From NCBI RefSeq assembly GCF_001653755.1, contig NZ_CP015125.1:990001-1054000 (forward strand): a DNA stretch of 64,000 bases, read 5' to 3'. Position numbers and translations under genes: made by a program. Shown in pieces: positions 1 to 9,300 of this stretch; position 1 is the first letter of the stretch, and every line of letters begins with the position of its first letter. The notes under the pieces were generated by a model, which saw only the letters and a list, made by a program, of their open reading frames with translations, had not been told where the DNA came from and made no database searches. This DNA is from Dokdonia donghaensis DSW-1 (GTDB lineage Bacteria; Bacteroidota; Bacteroidia; Flavobacteriales; Flavobacteriaceae).

Positions 1-2
1 CT

Positions 3-1367
3 ACACCTACAGATGTGGCTCCTGTTACAGCATCTTTTAGCATACCGTGGTCACAAATTTATATGGCAGGTGTGGTGATTAGTCTAGCTGTACTCACCAT
101 AAAGGTTAAAAAATTTACAAGCTACTTTTCCTATAAGCAGAAAGGGTCTAGCATCATTGAGATTCCTTCATCTACAGAGGCTTTTACATTTTTTAACTAC
201 ATATTTATTGGAGCAGATATAGATACGCTTTCGCGAAAGCAAATACTTACCCACGAACAGATACACGCAAAGCAAGGGCATACTTGGGATCTTATCTTCT
301 TTGAGATTTTGAAAGTAGTACTGTGGTTTAACCCAATTACCTACTTGTATCAAAAAAATATAAGCATCGTACACGAGTACCTAGCAGACCAAAAAGCAAC
401 CGAAGGTATCTCAAAATACACCTATTATGAAGAGTTACTTAACACAGCCTTTGGCACAAGTAAACTCTCATTTACAAATACATTTTTTAATCAATCATTA
501 ATCAAAAAACGAATCGTTATGTTACAAAAATCCAAGTCCAGACAAAGTGCGCTTATCAAGTATCTTGTAATAGTACCGCTCATTTTAGCAATGCTAGTAC
601 AAGTCTCTTGGGCACAAAATGCGGTAGATAATGAAGGTAAGAGAAACTTTACATTAGTCATTACAAAATTTGAAAACGGTAAAGGCTTGTACAGTGTTAT
701 GGTTAAAGATTCTATAAAGCTTTTACCTAATGAGATGAAATTTATTAACGCGCTTCGAGATGATAAATCACTAGAGATTCGTGATATCGTAGAACAATCA
801 AAAAACAGAGGGGTCAGTGATGAGGATGGTGAAGGTCTTGCAATGATACTAATGATGCCTTTAAAAGAATCTGTGGGAGAACTTGCTGCAAAGTATAATA
901 TAAAAGCCTACACTTTTGAGGAGTTAAAGGAAATGCAAAAAAATGATCCTAGTTATGCAGCTTCAAGAATTAATTTCTCTGAAGTAGTTGAGAAAGAGGA
1001 GGTTGTTGATATTCCTTATGCAGTGATAGAAAATGTCCCAACTTATCCTGGTTGTGAAGATTTAGTAGGTAATGATGCTCAAAAAGTGTGTATGTCTAAT
1101 AATGTGTCTAAATATGTAAACCGCAACTTCAATATGAATATTGCTAAAGATTTAGGTCTCACTGGCGTTAATAGAATCTTTGTTTCATTTAGAATAAATA
1201 AGACAGGGCAAGTAGATAATGTAAGAGTCAGAGCACCTCACGAAGCTCTTGAAGAAGAAACGAGAAGAGTTATTTACAACCTACCACAAATGAAACCAGG
1301 CACGCAAGGAGGAGAAAATGTGGGCGTTCTCTACAGTCTCCCTATCACATTTCAAATAGCTAAATAA
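3..1367 (+). CDS. M56 (BlaR1-like) membrane metallopeptidase with TonB C-terminal domain, 5' end outside window
   Basis: The open frame continues to the left edge, so the N-terminal membrane segments are missing; the GTG at 15 is internal, as shown by alignment with the complete paralogue at 1399, where the matching residues lie about 85 residues into the protein. A zinc-binding HEQIH motif (252-266) is followed by a conserved HEYLADQ segment, both typical of M56/BlaR1 peptidases. After a last membrane segment (about 565-620) a periplasmic region ends in a TonB_C-like domain containing YPGCE and a second Cys. By family knowledge such proteins sense envelope signals and cleave a BlaI-type repressor; that repressor would lie upstream of the window. 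The function of the TonB_C tail here is inference. Carries one copy of the 14-bp palindrome in the LSRK frame. Confidence 0.88.
   Translation, partial: TPTDVAPVTASFSIPWSQIYMAGVVISLAVLTIKVKKFTSYFSYKQKGSSIIEIPSSTEAFTFFNYIFIGADIDTLSRKQILTHEQIHAKQGHTWDLIFFEILKVVLWFNPITYLYQKNISIVHEYLADQKATEGISKYTYYEELLNTAFGTSKLSFTNTFFNQSLIKKRIVMLQKSKSRQSALIKYLVIVPLILAMLVQVSWAQNAVDNEGKRNFTLVITKFENGKGLYSVMVKDSIKLLPNEMKFINALRDDKSLEIRDIVEQSKNRGVSDEDGEGLAMILMMPLKESVGELAAKYNIKAYTFEELKEMQKNDPSYAASRINFSEVVEKEEVVDIPYAVIENVPTYPGCEDLVGNDAQKVCMSNNVSKYVNRNFNMNIAKDLGLTGVNRIFVSFRINKTGQVDNVRVRAPHEALEEETRRVIYNLPQMKPGTQGGENVGVLYSLPITFQIAK
227..240. repeat. 14-bp palindrome GCTTTCGCGAAAGC, copy 1
   Basis: Perfect copy inside the first M56 gene, read as TLSRKQ just before the zinc motif. 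Confidence 0.95.
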
Positions 1368-1398
1368 TTTTTAATAAAAAACAGAAACCACTGCTTTT

Positions 1399-2847
1399 AT
1401 GGCATTACAATACATTATTCAAGTCATCTGTTTTCAAGCATTATTTCTTGCAGTATATTACCTGCTTTTAAGAAAAGAAACTTTCTTCTCTTATAACAGA
1501 ATATACTTGCTAGTTACGCCTGTAATTGCCCTCGCATTACCATTTATAAAAATCTCAATGTTACAAACGGTAGTGCCAGTTGAGACATTTGCCAGCGTGC
1601 TTCCAGAGGTTGTAATAGGTGATGCAGCAGTGAGTAAGCCTACAGATGCGGCTCCTGTTACAGCATCTTTTACCATACCGTGGTTACAAATTTATATGGC
1701 AGGTGTGGTGATTAGTCTAGTTGTACTCATCATAAAGATTAAAAAATTTACGAGCTACTTTTCCTATAAACAGAAAGGGTCTAGCATCATCGAGATTCCT
1801 TCATCTACAGAGGCTTTTACATTTTTTAATTACATATTTATTGGAGCAGATATAGATACGCTTTCGCGAAAGCAAATACTTACCCACGAACAGATACACG
1901 TAAAGCAAGGGCATACTTGGGATCTTATCTTTTTTGAGATTTTGAAAGTAGTACTGTGGTTTAACCCTATTACCTATTTATATCAAAAAAATATAAGTAT
2001 CGTACACGAGTACCTAGCAGATCAAAAAGCAACCGAAGGTATCTCAAAATACACCTATTATGAAGAGTTACTTAACACTGCCTTTGGCACAAGTAAACTC
2101 TCATTTACAAATACATTTTTTAATCAATCATTAATCAAAAAACGAATCGTTATGTTACAAAAATCAAAATCACAAAAAAGCGCATTAGCAAAGTATTTAC
2201 TTTTAATTCCACTTGTACTTGCAATGCTCGTGTATGTTTCTTGCTCCGAAGATAATGGAGTAGAGAGCGAGCGAACCCTAGAACAAGAGATCGCAGAATT
2301 ACAAATTGCACTAGAGCAAAAAGAAGAACTTACAGAGAGCGAGAGAAAACTTTTTAATCAACTTAATAAAACCTTATTAGAAAAAGGTGGTAACAAGAGT
2401 GTATATACTTACGATGCGGGAGCAAAAGATGATGAGATAATAGAAGTGCTTGAAGTAGAACGTGTTTATGATGTAGATGAGAACGGAAATATTCCATTTG
2501 CTGTGATAGATGATGTTCCAGTTTTTCCAGGATGTGAGTCCCTTACCTCAAATGAGCAATTAAGGAAATGTATGTCTCAAAAGGTAAGCGCTTTAGTTAA
2601 CGCTAATTTTAATGTTGCATTAGGGAAGGAGCTCAATCTCAAGGGTACTAATAGAATTTTTGCGAGCTTTAAAATTGATAAAAACGGATTTATCACAAAC
2701 TTAAGAACGCGCTCGCCACACCCAGATCTTGATGCTGAAGCACAGCGTGTGATTTCTATGTTACCAAAAATGAAACCTGGTAAGCATAATGGCGAAGTAG
2801 TAGGCGTTCTCTACAGTCTACCTATCACATTTCAAATAGCAGAGTAA
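1399..2847 (+). CDS. M56 (BlaR1-like) membrane metallopeptidase with TonB C-terminal domain
   Basis: Complete 482-residue paralogue of the preceding gene, 31 bp downstream. Two N-terminal membrane segments (about residues 1-20 and 35-55) and a third near residue 95 precede HEQIH (DNA 1885-1899) and HEYLADQ; a fourth segment near residue 275 leads into the periplasmic part. The part after that segment is unlike the neighbour: it starts with a lipobox-like VSC and a Glu-rich, probably coiled-coil stretch (residues about 290-330), then ends in a TonB_C-like domain with FPGCE. The peptidase half is nearly identical to the first gene at constant offset 1633 bp, so this is a recent duplication with a changed periplasmic sensor region. 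Role by family: envelope signal sensing and repressor cleavage; the signal is unknown. Confidence 0.9.
   Translation: MALQYIIQVICFQALFLAVYYLLLRKETFFSYNRIYLLVTPVIALALPFIKISMLQTVVPVETFASVLPEVVIGDAAVSKPTDAAPVTASFTIPWLQIYMAGVVISLVVLIIKIKKFTSYFSYKQKGSSIIEIPSSTEAFTFFNYIFIGADIDTLSRKQILTHEQIHVKQGHTWDLIFFEILKVVLWFNPITYLYQKNISIVHEYLADQKATEGISKYTYYEELLNTAFGTSKLSFTNTFFNQSLIKKRIVMLQKSKSQKSALAKYLLLIPLVLAMLVYVSCSEDNGVESERTLEQEIAELQIALEQKEELTESERKLFNQLNKTLLEKGGNKSVYTYDAGAKDDEIIEVLEVERVYDVDENGNIPFAVIDDVPVFPGCESLTSNEQLRKCMSQKVSALVNANFNVALGKELNLKGTNRIFASFKIDKNGFITNLRTRSPHPDLDAEAQRVISMLPKMKPGKHNGEVVGVLYSLPITFQIAE
1860..1873. repeat. 14-bp palindrome, copy 2
   Basis: Perfect copy, at the same place as copy 1 in the duplicated M56 gene (LSRK frame). 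Confidence 0.95.
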
Positions 2848-2850
2848 CCT

Positions 2851-4053
2851 ATGAAAAAACTATTTATAGTAATTTTAATTGGAATGATATCAAAAGTCGG
2901 GGCGCAAGCTCCGGCTTTGGCCGTTCCAGATAGTTTATACGCCACTGGTGAGTATACAAAGGCAATAGCACAGTATGAGAAGATTCAAGAACCTACGGCA
3001 CGTATATGGCTACAAATAGCTAGAGCATATAAAGGGAAGGGAGCAAAAACAGCTGCTCTTAACTTTTATAAAAAGTCACTAGGGCTTAACGATAAGCAAC
3101 CCATCGCTGCAACCGAGTATGGAAGATTACTCCTCACAAAATCAAAATTTAAAGAAGCAGACAGTGTTTTTTCTATACTTTCAACGAGATACCCCACAAA
3201 TGCCGAGTATCACTATCAATGGGGACGAGCACTCAAAAAGACCGCGGTAAAGGACACCTTAGTTTTAAATAAAAAAGTAGATAATGAAAAGATAGATACC
3301 TCAGAAAAGGCATTTGCAAAAGCAGTCCAGCTGGACTCAACACATCAAAAGGCAATGTTTGAACTTGCAAAGTATCACTTGGGTCATAAAAACTATCCAG
3401 AGGTAGAGGTGATCTGTAAAAAAGCACTTGAAAGCGAGCCAGAAAATATTGAGATTATAGGCGTGCTGGCTCAAAGTTACTATTACAAAGGCTGGTGGAT
3501 AGAGGCAATAGATCTTTTTAACCAGTTGCTCGATATGGGAGTAGATACCTTATTTGTGAGAAATAAACTAGGGCGTGCCTATTATGAGAAAAGAATGTAT
3601 CCAGAGGCTATAGAGGCTTATGAAGAAGTACTCGCTTATGATGACGAAGATTGGGGTACACTTATCACTCTTGCCAGATTATATAACTTTAACCGTGAGT
3701 ATAACAAGGCTATAAACTATGCTATTAAAGCGCTCAAGTATAAAAATTTACCGCTTGATGATGTTTATTTTACATTAGGTAGAGCATATGAGTTTAAGAA
3801 GGAATTTCCTAAAGCAATGAAGCACTATCAGCTAGCAGTAAAAGAGGATCCTTATAACTTTGACGCCTTATATGCCATTGCAGTAGCTGCAGATAATTAT
3901 TATGAGGATAAGGAAGAGGTGCTCAAACTTTATGAGAAGTTTGTGGCAAATTTTGAAAACGTAAAAAGACCACCATATTTAAAAAGAGTAGCCGATGATA
4001 GAATTGTGATTCTGAAAAGAGAAATTTTTGAGGGACAAGAGAAGAAAGAGTAG
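2851..4053 (+). CDS. Secreted tetratricopeptide-repeat protein
   Basis: 400 residues. An N-terminal signal peptide (MKKLFIVILIGMISKVGAQ) is followed by a chain of TPR-like helical pairs, for example around residues 180-215, 225-260 and 300-335 with repeated A-Y/L-x-x-x-P spacing. TPR arrays mediate protein-protein contacts, so this is probably a periplasmic scaffold. It starts 3 bp after the M56 stop, so it is probably cotranscribed with the two M56 genes and may belong to the same envelope-sensing pathway (inference). No enzymatic motif seen. Confidence 0.85.
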   Translation: MKKLFIVILIGMISKVGAQAPALAVPDSLYATGEYTKAIAQYEKIQEPTARIWLQIARAYKGKGAKTAALNFYKKSLGLNDKQPIAATEYGRLLLTKSKFKEADSVFSILSTRYPTNAEYHYQWGRALKKTAVKDTLVLNKKVDNEKIDTSEKAFAKAVQLDSTHQKAMFELAKYHLGHKNYPEVEVICKKALESEPENIEIIGVLAQSYYYKGWWIEAIDLFNQLLDMGVDTLFVRNKLGRAYYEKRMYPEAIEAYEEVLAYDDEDWGTLITLARLYNFNREYNKAINYAIKALKYKNLPLDDVYFTLGRAYEFKKEFPKAMKHYQLAVKEDPYNFDALYAIAVAADNYYEDKEEVLKLYEKFVANFENVKRPPYLKRVADDRIVILKREIFEGQEKKE

Positions 4054-4107
4054 GCCAGCGATGGCCGCTTTTTGGAGCGGTTTAAATATTGTATTTTCGA
4101 GCTACGT

Positions 4108-4599
4108 ATGAAATGGTTTTTACATCGTGGCTTATTGATAATCACAGCAGTAGTTGTGATGACTTCGTGCGACCAGATTGAAACCAAAAAAATATCTTCT
4201 TCGCAGTACCTTTCTGAGAGTTGGAAGGCAATAGATCTACATAGAGTAGATGGGTATCCCACTTTTGATACCTGTGCTACATTGCCAGAAGGGGAGCCGC
4301 TTAAGGCTTGTTTTCAAGAGACGGTTACAAAGACCTTTTACGAGTCATTTGGAAAACATACCATCGTAGTGCAACGCGCTCTAGACGACACCATATTTGT
4401 AGACTTTGTAGTAAACGAAAAAGGGAAGTACTGCATAGACACCCTTAAAATCACTCAAGAAATCCGTACAGAAATCCCTCGCCTAGAACAGTGGATACAC
4501 GAAGCCGCAAGACAATTACCAGAAGCAAAACCTGCAACTAAAGAAGGCGTACCCGTAAAGACACGATTTAAAATCCCTGTGGTTTTAAAGGTGGAGTAG
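4108..4599 (+). CDS. Small lipoprotein with degenerate TonB_C-like domain
   Basis: I start it at ATG 4108; a longer TTG start at 4072 would put 12 poorly fitting residues before the signal peptide. The N-terminus MKWFLHRGLLIITAVVVMTSC is a lipoprotein signal. The mature part has a YPTFDTC ... LKAC pattern, then a VDFVVNEKG-type strand and a closing KTRFKIPVVLKV strand. This parallels the YPGCE ... C ... ISFRINKTG ... LPITFQIA layout of the TonB_C tails of the two upstream M56 proteins. I therefore read it as a stand-alone relative of that tail. Function unknown; position suggests a partner of the M56/TPR operon. Confidence 0.75.
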   Translation: MKWFLHRGLLIITAVVVMTSCDQIETKKISSSQYLSESWKAIDLHRVDGYPTFDTCATLPEGEPLKACFQETVTKTFYESFGKHTIVVQRALDDTIFVDFVVNEKGKYCIDTLKITQEIRTEIPRLEQWIHEAARQLPEAKPATKEGVPVKTRFKIPVVLKVE

Positions 4600-4616
4600 T
4601 AGTAAGGCACGACAAA

Positions 4617-5753
4617 CTATTTCTTGTAGTTGCGACCTTTCCATTGATACCCAGTAGTAAGCGATCTTAGGGCTATGTAGGTGCTAATAAAAGGGTAGCA
4701 AACCATCACAACTGGATACCATTTTAAATATCTTTTTCGGTTGTAAAAAGAAGCTTCGGAAGCAATGAGGATAACATCAACGACTAGTTTTATGAACAAC
4801 CCCATTATGATGATGGATTGGGTTTCCGCTTTCGCGAAAGCGTAATAAAAAACTCCCACAACACTTAAAAGATTAACACCCAAAACAAGAATCCCCATTA
4901 GTTTTGAAAACCAAAAGGTATAAGCGCTAGACTTTGCCGCCCAGCGTGTGCGCTGTGCTATAAATTTCTTCCACTGCTTTTGAGGCTGTGTGGATATAAT
5001 CGCATCTGGAGAGCGTAAATAGCTTATCCTCTTTTTAAACTTCTCTTGAAATTTCTCGAGTAAAAAATGATCATCTCCACTAGCGATATGATTATTATTT
5101 GAAAAGCCTTGAACGGCTGTAAAGGCTTCTTTGTCATAAGCGAGATTTGCTCCGTTACATAAAAAAGGAAGGCCAAAATAAAAGCTTCCGGCGGTTGCGC
5201 CCATAAGACTTAAAAAGTCCAATTGCTCATAGGCAGTTATAAACGAAGGCTGAACCGTGGTGCCAATGGCAACAGGCATAATCACCATAAGTGGTGATTG
5301 TTGCAAGATGATAGCGTTTAGTGTGTTGAGCCAGTTTGCGGGCACGGTACAGTCGGCATCTGTGGTCACAATCCACTGGTGTTTACTGGTGTGGATGGCG
5401 GTCTGGAGTGCATCTTTTTTTGGCGATGCAGAGGTGCGCACATTGTCTATAACATCAATATTTGTGAGCGCATAACGGGATATACACTTATTTATGACCT
5501 CAAGAGAGTTATCTGTAGAGGCGTCATTTACTAAGATGATTTCCCAGCTGTCTTTTGGGTAGTTAACTCTGGCTAGTGATTCCAGCAAATTAGCAAGATG
5601 CGCTTCTTCATTTCTAAAGGGTACAATAACGGTAAATGTGGTAGTTGCAGTGTCACAAGTTTGTGAGAACGTACCAGCGCGTTTAATCTTAAGCGCAAAC
5701 CCGAGAATGATAATTCCATAGAGCAAGAAAATAGAAAGCAGTACCCAGATCAT
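4617..5753 (-). CDS. Family 2 glycosyltransferase, membrane-bound
   Basis: 378 residues with one N-terminal membrane segment, a GT-A domain and a C-terminal group of membrane segments (about residues 285-370). The NDAST start of the nucleotide-binding fold, the metal-binding DAD in TTDADC, a GDDH acceptor motif and QRTRW (Q-x-x-R-W) are all visible, as in processive or inverting GT2 enzymes that act at the inner membrane. The start overlaps the upstream flippase-like gene by one base (TAATG), so the two are translationally coupled. Sugar and acceptor cannot be told from the sequence. Holds a palindrome copy (AFAKA frame). Confidence 0.88.
   Translation of the reverse strand: MIWVLLSIFLLYGIIILGFALKIKRAGTFSQTCDTATTTFTVIVPFRNEEAHLANLLESLARVNYPKDSWEIILVNDASTDNSLEVINKCISRYALTNIDVIDNVRTSASPKKDALQTAIHTSKHQWIVTTDADCTVPANWLNTLNAIILQQSPLMVIMPVAIGTTVQPSFITAYEQLDFLSLMGATAGSFYFGLPFLCNGANLAYDKEAFTAVQGFSNNNHIASGDDHFLLEKFQEKFKKRISYLRSPDAIISTQPQKQWKKFIAQRTRWAAKSSAYTFWFSKLMGILVLGVNLLSVVGVFYYAFAKAETQSIIIMGLFIKLVVDVILIASEASFYNRKRYLKWYPVVMVCYPFISTYIALRSLTTGYQWKGRNYKK
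4828..4841. repeat. 14-bp palindrome, copy 3
   Basis: Perfect copy in the glycosyltransferase gene, read as YAFAKAE in a membrane segment near the C-terminus. Confidence 0.95.
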
Positions 5754-6715
5754 TATACTGTCTTTATGGTGCTAATAGGCTTTTGGACTAGTAAAAAGTA
5801 GGCGCCAGGTAATAGCGGTACTACTACATTGAGCAGCCACATTAAAAGCACCGTACTTAGTACAATCTCTTCGGGTATAGTAAACCAGCCAAAAATAAGA
5901 ACAGCCACACCACCACGCACGACAACATCTAGTAGCTGCATCACAGGTATGAGCGAGCTCACAAGGTAGGTAGCACAAATGCACGCCATTACAAAAGGAT
6001 AACTTGTGGTAGCACCTAGCACGTAGAGAATGAGGTAAAACTGATGTGCAAAAATGATATATCGTATAAAGGAAAACAGGCGTACCTTCTTTTTGATGGG
6101 TGCTGCAATAGATTTCCAGTACTTCTTGATTTTATACCAAGGATTTCCTTTGAGTGTCCAGTGTACACTTCGTAGTATTTTAGGGAGTATCTGGTATAAT
6201 ACGAGCGCCATAAATATGCTCAAACTCCAAAAGAATATCGCTGTCCCACTTGTAAAAAAGGCAATAATCCCTAAGCCTATGCTCCCAAAAATAAGCGTTG
6301 CCAGCAGCTGGTACATATTGCCTATAAAGTTTAAGAAGAGTATCTGCTTGCGTTGCTCTTTTGGATAATAGAGAGCCTTTGCACCATAGTCCCCAGCTTT
6401 TGCAGGAGTTACAAACCCTACGAGGTGAGCGGTGAGGGTTTGTATTGCGCTTTCGCGAAAGCGTACTAGTCTATATATACTCACTAGAGTTTGCCATTTT
6501 TTGATTTCAAAAAACCAGTTGGCAACTGTAAATAGTAATATAATTATAATATAGAGATATAACGATGATGTATTAATTTCAGATAGCTGAAATTGTAGCG
6601 AGCGTAAATCACCGCGATCTAGTTTGTCATAAATAAAATAGCCAGCCAGTAGTACAATGAGAATCTTAAGAGTCGCCCAGAGTAATTGCGTAGCTTTGTG
6701 AGATAATCTAGGCAT
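5753..6715 (-). CDS. Flippase-like integral membrane protein (lysylphosphatidylglycerol synthetase TM-region / UPF0104 type)
   Basis: 320 residues, almost entirely hydrophobic with about eight membrane segments. The pattern (EIKKWQ near residue 70, TPAKAGDYGAKALY near 115) is that of the membrane part of the LPG synthetase/flippase-like family. No soluble aminoacyl-transfer domain is present, so lipid flipping or a related membrane role with the coupled glycosyltransferase downstream is the best guess. Family call fairly sure, function inferred. Palindrome copy 4 is in it. Confidence 0.78.
   Translation of the reverse strand: MPRLSHKATQLLWATLKILIVLLAGYFIYDKLDRGDLRSLQFQLSEINTSSLYLYIIIILLFTVANWFFEIKKWQTLVSIYRLVRFRESAIQTLTAHLVGFVTPAKAGDYGAKALYYPKEQRKQILFLNFIGNMYQLLATLIFGSIGLGIIAFFTSGTAIFFWSLSIFMALVLYQILPKILRSVHWTLKGNPWYKIKKYWKSIAAPIKKKVRLFSFIRYIIFAHQFYLILYVLGATTSYPFVMACICATYLVSSLIPVMQLLDVVVRGGVAVLIFGWFTIPEEIVLSTVLLMWLLNVVVPLLPGAYFLLVQKPISTIKTV
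6449..6462. repeat. 14-bp palindrome, copy 4
   Basis: Perfect copy in the flippase-like gene, read as VRFRESA. Confidence 0.95.
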
Positions 6716-6758
6716 TCATTTCTTTGTTAAGGATGAGCACAAAGTAACAATAAAAGCA

Positions 6759-7313
6759 TTGGCAGACGAAAAAATCATATTAGGTATTGATCCAGGAACC
6801 ACTATTATGGGTTTTGGACTTATCAAGGTTGTGGGTAAAAAGATGGAGTTTATGCAACTCAATGAGTTATTGTTACAAAAGTATAATGACCCTTATGTGA
6901 AGCTCAAACTCATTTTTGAGCGCACCATACATCTCATAGATACGTATCACCCAGATGAGATTGCGATAGAGGCACCGTTTTTTGGCAAGAATGTACAAAG
7001 TATGCTCAAGCTAGGTAGAGCACAAGGAGTGGCGATGGCAGCAGGTTTATCTCGAGAAATCCCTATCACAGAGTATCTCCCTAAAAAGATTAAAATGGCA
7101 GTTACTGGAAATGGTAATGCAAGTAAGGAGCAGGTGGCAAGAATGCTACAGTCTTTACTAAAACTTAAAACCTTGCCTAAAAACTTAGACGCTACAGATG
7201 GTCTTGCCGCAGCAGTGTGTCACTTTTATAATTCTGGAAAAGTAGAAATAGGTAAGAGTTACTCGGGCTGGGAGAGCTTTGTAAAGCAAAATGAAAAGCG
7301 AGTTAAGAAGTGA
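6759..7313 (+). CDS. ruvC: Holliday junction resolvase RuvC
   Basis: 184 residues, the usual length. Cleaves Holliday junctions during recombination together with RuvAB. Acidic active-site residues are visible in GIDPGTT (residues 9-15), AIEAPF and DATDGLAAA near residue 145. The start is TTG at 6759: no ATG lies between it and the conserved GIDPGT, and MADEKIILGIDPGTT matches the expected N-terminus. Divergent from the flippase gene, followed 16 bp later by hemW. Confidence 0.95.
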   Translation: MADEKIILGIDPGTTIMGFGLIKVVGKKMEFMQLNELLLQKYNDPYVKLKLIFERTIHLIDTYHPDEIAIEAPFFGKNVQSMLKLGRAQGVAMAAGLSREIPITEYLPKKIKMAVTGNGNASKEQVARMLQSLLKLKTLPKNLDATDGLAAAVCHFYNSGKVEIGKSYSGWESFVKQNEKRVKK

Positions 7314-7329
7314 TATTTCTTTAAAACCT

Positions 7330-8463
7330 ATGGCATCCATCTACATCCACATACCATTTTGCAAGCAGGCGTGTCATTATTGTGATTTTCACTTTTCGAC
7401 CACGATGGGTAAAAAGGAGGAAATGATAACGGCTATCATAAGCGAACTTGAGATGCGTAAAGCCGAGTTTGAAAATGATGAGGTGTCTAATCTTTATTTT
7501 GGCGGTGGGACACCTTCTGTCTTAAACACTGCAGAGATTGAACAAATTATAGATGCTTGCTACGCACATTACAAGATTCAAGAAGACCCAGAGATTACCC
7601 TAGAAGCAAATCCAGACGATCTTACTCCGCAAAAAATAAGAGAGCTCGCAGCATCGCCCATTAATAGATTGAGTATAGGCGTGCAATCATTTTATGAAGA
7701 AGATCTCAAATTAATGAACCGTGCTCACAATGCTCAAGAGGCAATAGATTGCCTGAGATTAACAAGAGCAAGCTTTCCTAACAGTTCGCTAGATCTTATT
7801 TATGGAATCCCCGGAATGAGTAATGAGCGCTGGGAGGAGAATATAGATAAAGCACTAGCACTAGACCTACCTCATATATCTGCCTACGCGCTTACGGTAG
7901 AGCCTAAGACGGCCTTAGAAAATTTTATTAAAAAAGGGATTGTACCTCCGGTAGAAGATGAGGTAGCTCAAGAGCATCACGAGCTATTAATACATAAGAT
8001 GGAAGCTGCTGGTTATGAGAATTACGAGTTTTCAAACTTTGCAAAACCTGGTTTCCATTCTAGAAACAACACCGCATACTGGCAAGGTAAAAAATACATA
8101 GGTATAGGCCCGTCTGCACATAGCTATGATGGTAAGCGCCGCGCTTGGAATATAAATAACAACCCAAAGTACATCAAAGCAATCACGGCTGGAGAGTTAC
8201 CGCAAGAGGTAGAAGAGCTCTCGCTCACAGACCAGTACAATGAGTATGTAATGACGAGATTGCGCACGCAGTATGGAGTTTCTTTACTCGAGATAAAAAC
8301 ACAATATGGCGAGCGTTTTTATAACTACTTTTTAGAACACGCTCAAAAACACATAGAGCAGCATTTGCTTTTTATAGAAGAAGATAGAGTCTATGTGAGT
8401 AAAAAAGGAAAGTTTTTAAGCGATGGTATTGCAAGTGACTTATTTATACTCAACTTAAAGTAG
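7330..8463 (+). CDS. hemW: Radical SAM protein HemW (heme chaperone, coproporphyrinogen oxidase-like)
   Basis: About 377 residues from ATG 7330. That start puts MASIYIHIPFC at the N-terminus as in the family; the earlier in-frame ATG at 7291 would overlap ruvC. The radical SAM cluster motif CxxxCxxC is seen in FCKQACHYCDFH, followed by the glycine-rich YFGGGTPS and the ANPDDL segment. HemW-type proteins bind heme and deliver it to respiratory enzymes; they lack the extra residues of true HemN. Cotranscription with ruvC is likely. Confidence 0.92.
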   Translation: MASIYIHIPFCKQACHYCDFHFSTTMGKKEEMITAIISELEMRKAEFENDEVSNLYFGGGTPSVLNTAEIEQIIDACYAHYKIQEDPEITLEANPDDLTPQKIRELAASPINRLSIGVQSFYEEDLKLMNRAHNAQEAIDCLRLTRASFPNSSLDLIYGIPGMSNERWEENIDKALALDLPHISAYALTVEPKTALENFIKKGIVPPVEDEVAQEHHELLIHKMEAAGYENYEFSNFAKPGFHSRNNTAYWQGKKYIGIGPSAHSYDGKRRAWNINNNPKYIKAITAGELPQEVEELSLTDQYNEYVMTRLRTQYGVSLLEIKTQYGERFYNYFLEHAQKHIEQHLLFIEEDRVYVSKKGKFLSDGIASDLFILNLK

Positions 8464-8541
8464 CCTAACTTGTTGCAATGAGTTTATGTCTAGGTAAATC
8501 AATAGAGTATTTTTATCTTTAGTTTTCTTTTGAATTACGCT

Positions 8542-9300
8542 ATGCTTGCAACTATAACTCATAATAAAGAAACTTTTAAGGTCAATCTTTCAAAACCCAT
8601 TGATCTCTCTATTCCCCTTACTTCTAAGAAGAATCCGCTGGCTTGGTATATTGACCCGCCTAAGTTTGAGACGGTCACAGATGGCGAGTGGGTAGGGAGT
8701 GTGCGTAAGGGTGGCGATGTAAATTTTACTACCATCACCTTTAACCCACATTCTCACGGCACGCATACAGAGACCGCTGGTCATATCACAGAAAAGGTGC
8801 ATAGCATTAATAAAAATCTTAAAACATTTTTCTTTGTCGCAGAGGTGGTGACGGTCATACCAGAGCCGCTTGATAATGAAGATGATGATTTTATACTAAG
8901 TGATAAGCAGTTTAAAAACCTACTTAAAAATAAATCACCAGAAGCTTTGGTGATACGCACATTGCCTAACGCACGCGAAAAGAAAACAATGAACTGGTCT
9001 AACACAAACTGGCCGTTTGTAGATGAGAGGGCAATGGTACGCTTTCGCGAAAGCGGTATAAAACACCTTCTCATAGATTTACCTAGTGTAGATAAAGAGA
9101 AGGATGGTGGAGAGCTCAAGGGGCATCACGCGTTTTGGGATGTAAATGGTGAGATACGACTAGATGCAACTATTACAGAGATGATCTATGTGCCACATAA
9201 AGTTCCAGACGGGACGTATCTTCTTAATCTCCAGATTGCCTCTTTTGAAAATGATGCCACACCTAGCAAGCCTATCTTATATAAAATCGAAACAGAATAA
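8542..9300 (+). CDS. Cyclase-family (kynurenine formamidase-like) metal hydrolase
   Basis: About 252 residues from ATG 8542 (a TTG at 8530 is possible but less likely). The cyclase-family metal motif HxGTHxxxxxH is visible as HSHGTHTETAGH, with Glu where many members have Asp. Members hydrolyse formylkynurenine or related amides; the substrate here is not known. The next gene starts inside its stop codon (TAATG), so the pair is translationally coupled. Palindrome copy 5 lies in it (FRES frame). Confidence 0.82.
   Translation: MLATITHNKETFKVNLSKPIDLSIPLTSKKNPLAWYIDPPKFETVTDGEWVGSVRKGGDVNFTTITFNPHSHGTHTETAGHITEKVHSINKNLKTFFFVAEVVTVIPEPLDNEDDDFILSDKQFKNLLKNKSPEALVIRTLPNAREKKTMNWSNTNWPFVDERAMVRFRESGIKHLLIDLPSVDKEKDGGELKGHHAFWDVNGEIRLDATITEMIYVPHKVPDGTYLLNLQIASFENDATPSKPILYKIETE
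9041..9054. repeat. 14-bp palindrome, copy 5
   Basis: Perfect copy in the cyclase-family gene, read as VRFRESG. Confidence 0.95.

Noticed and set aside
4053..4080. Possible short terminator after the TPR gene
   Set aside because: Two alternative five-base stems with a T-run are visible, but stems are too short to support the call and the next gene follows at once.
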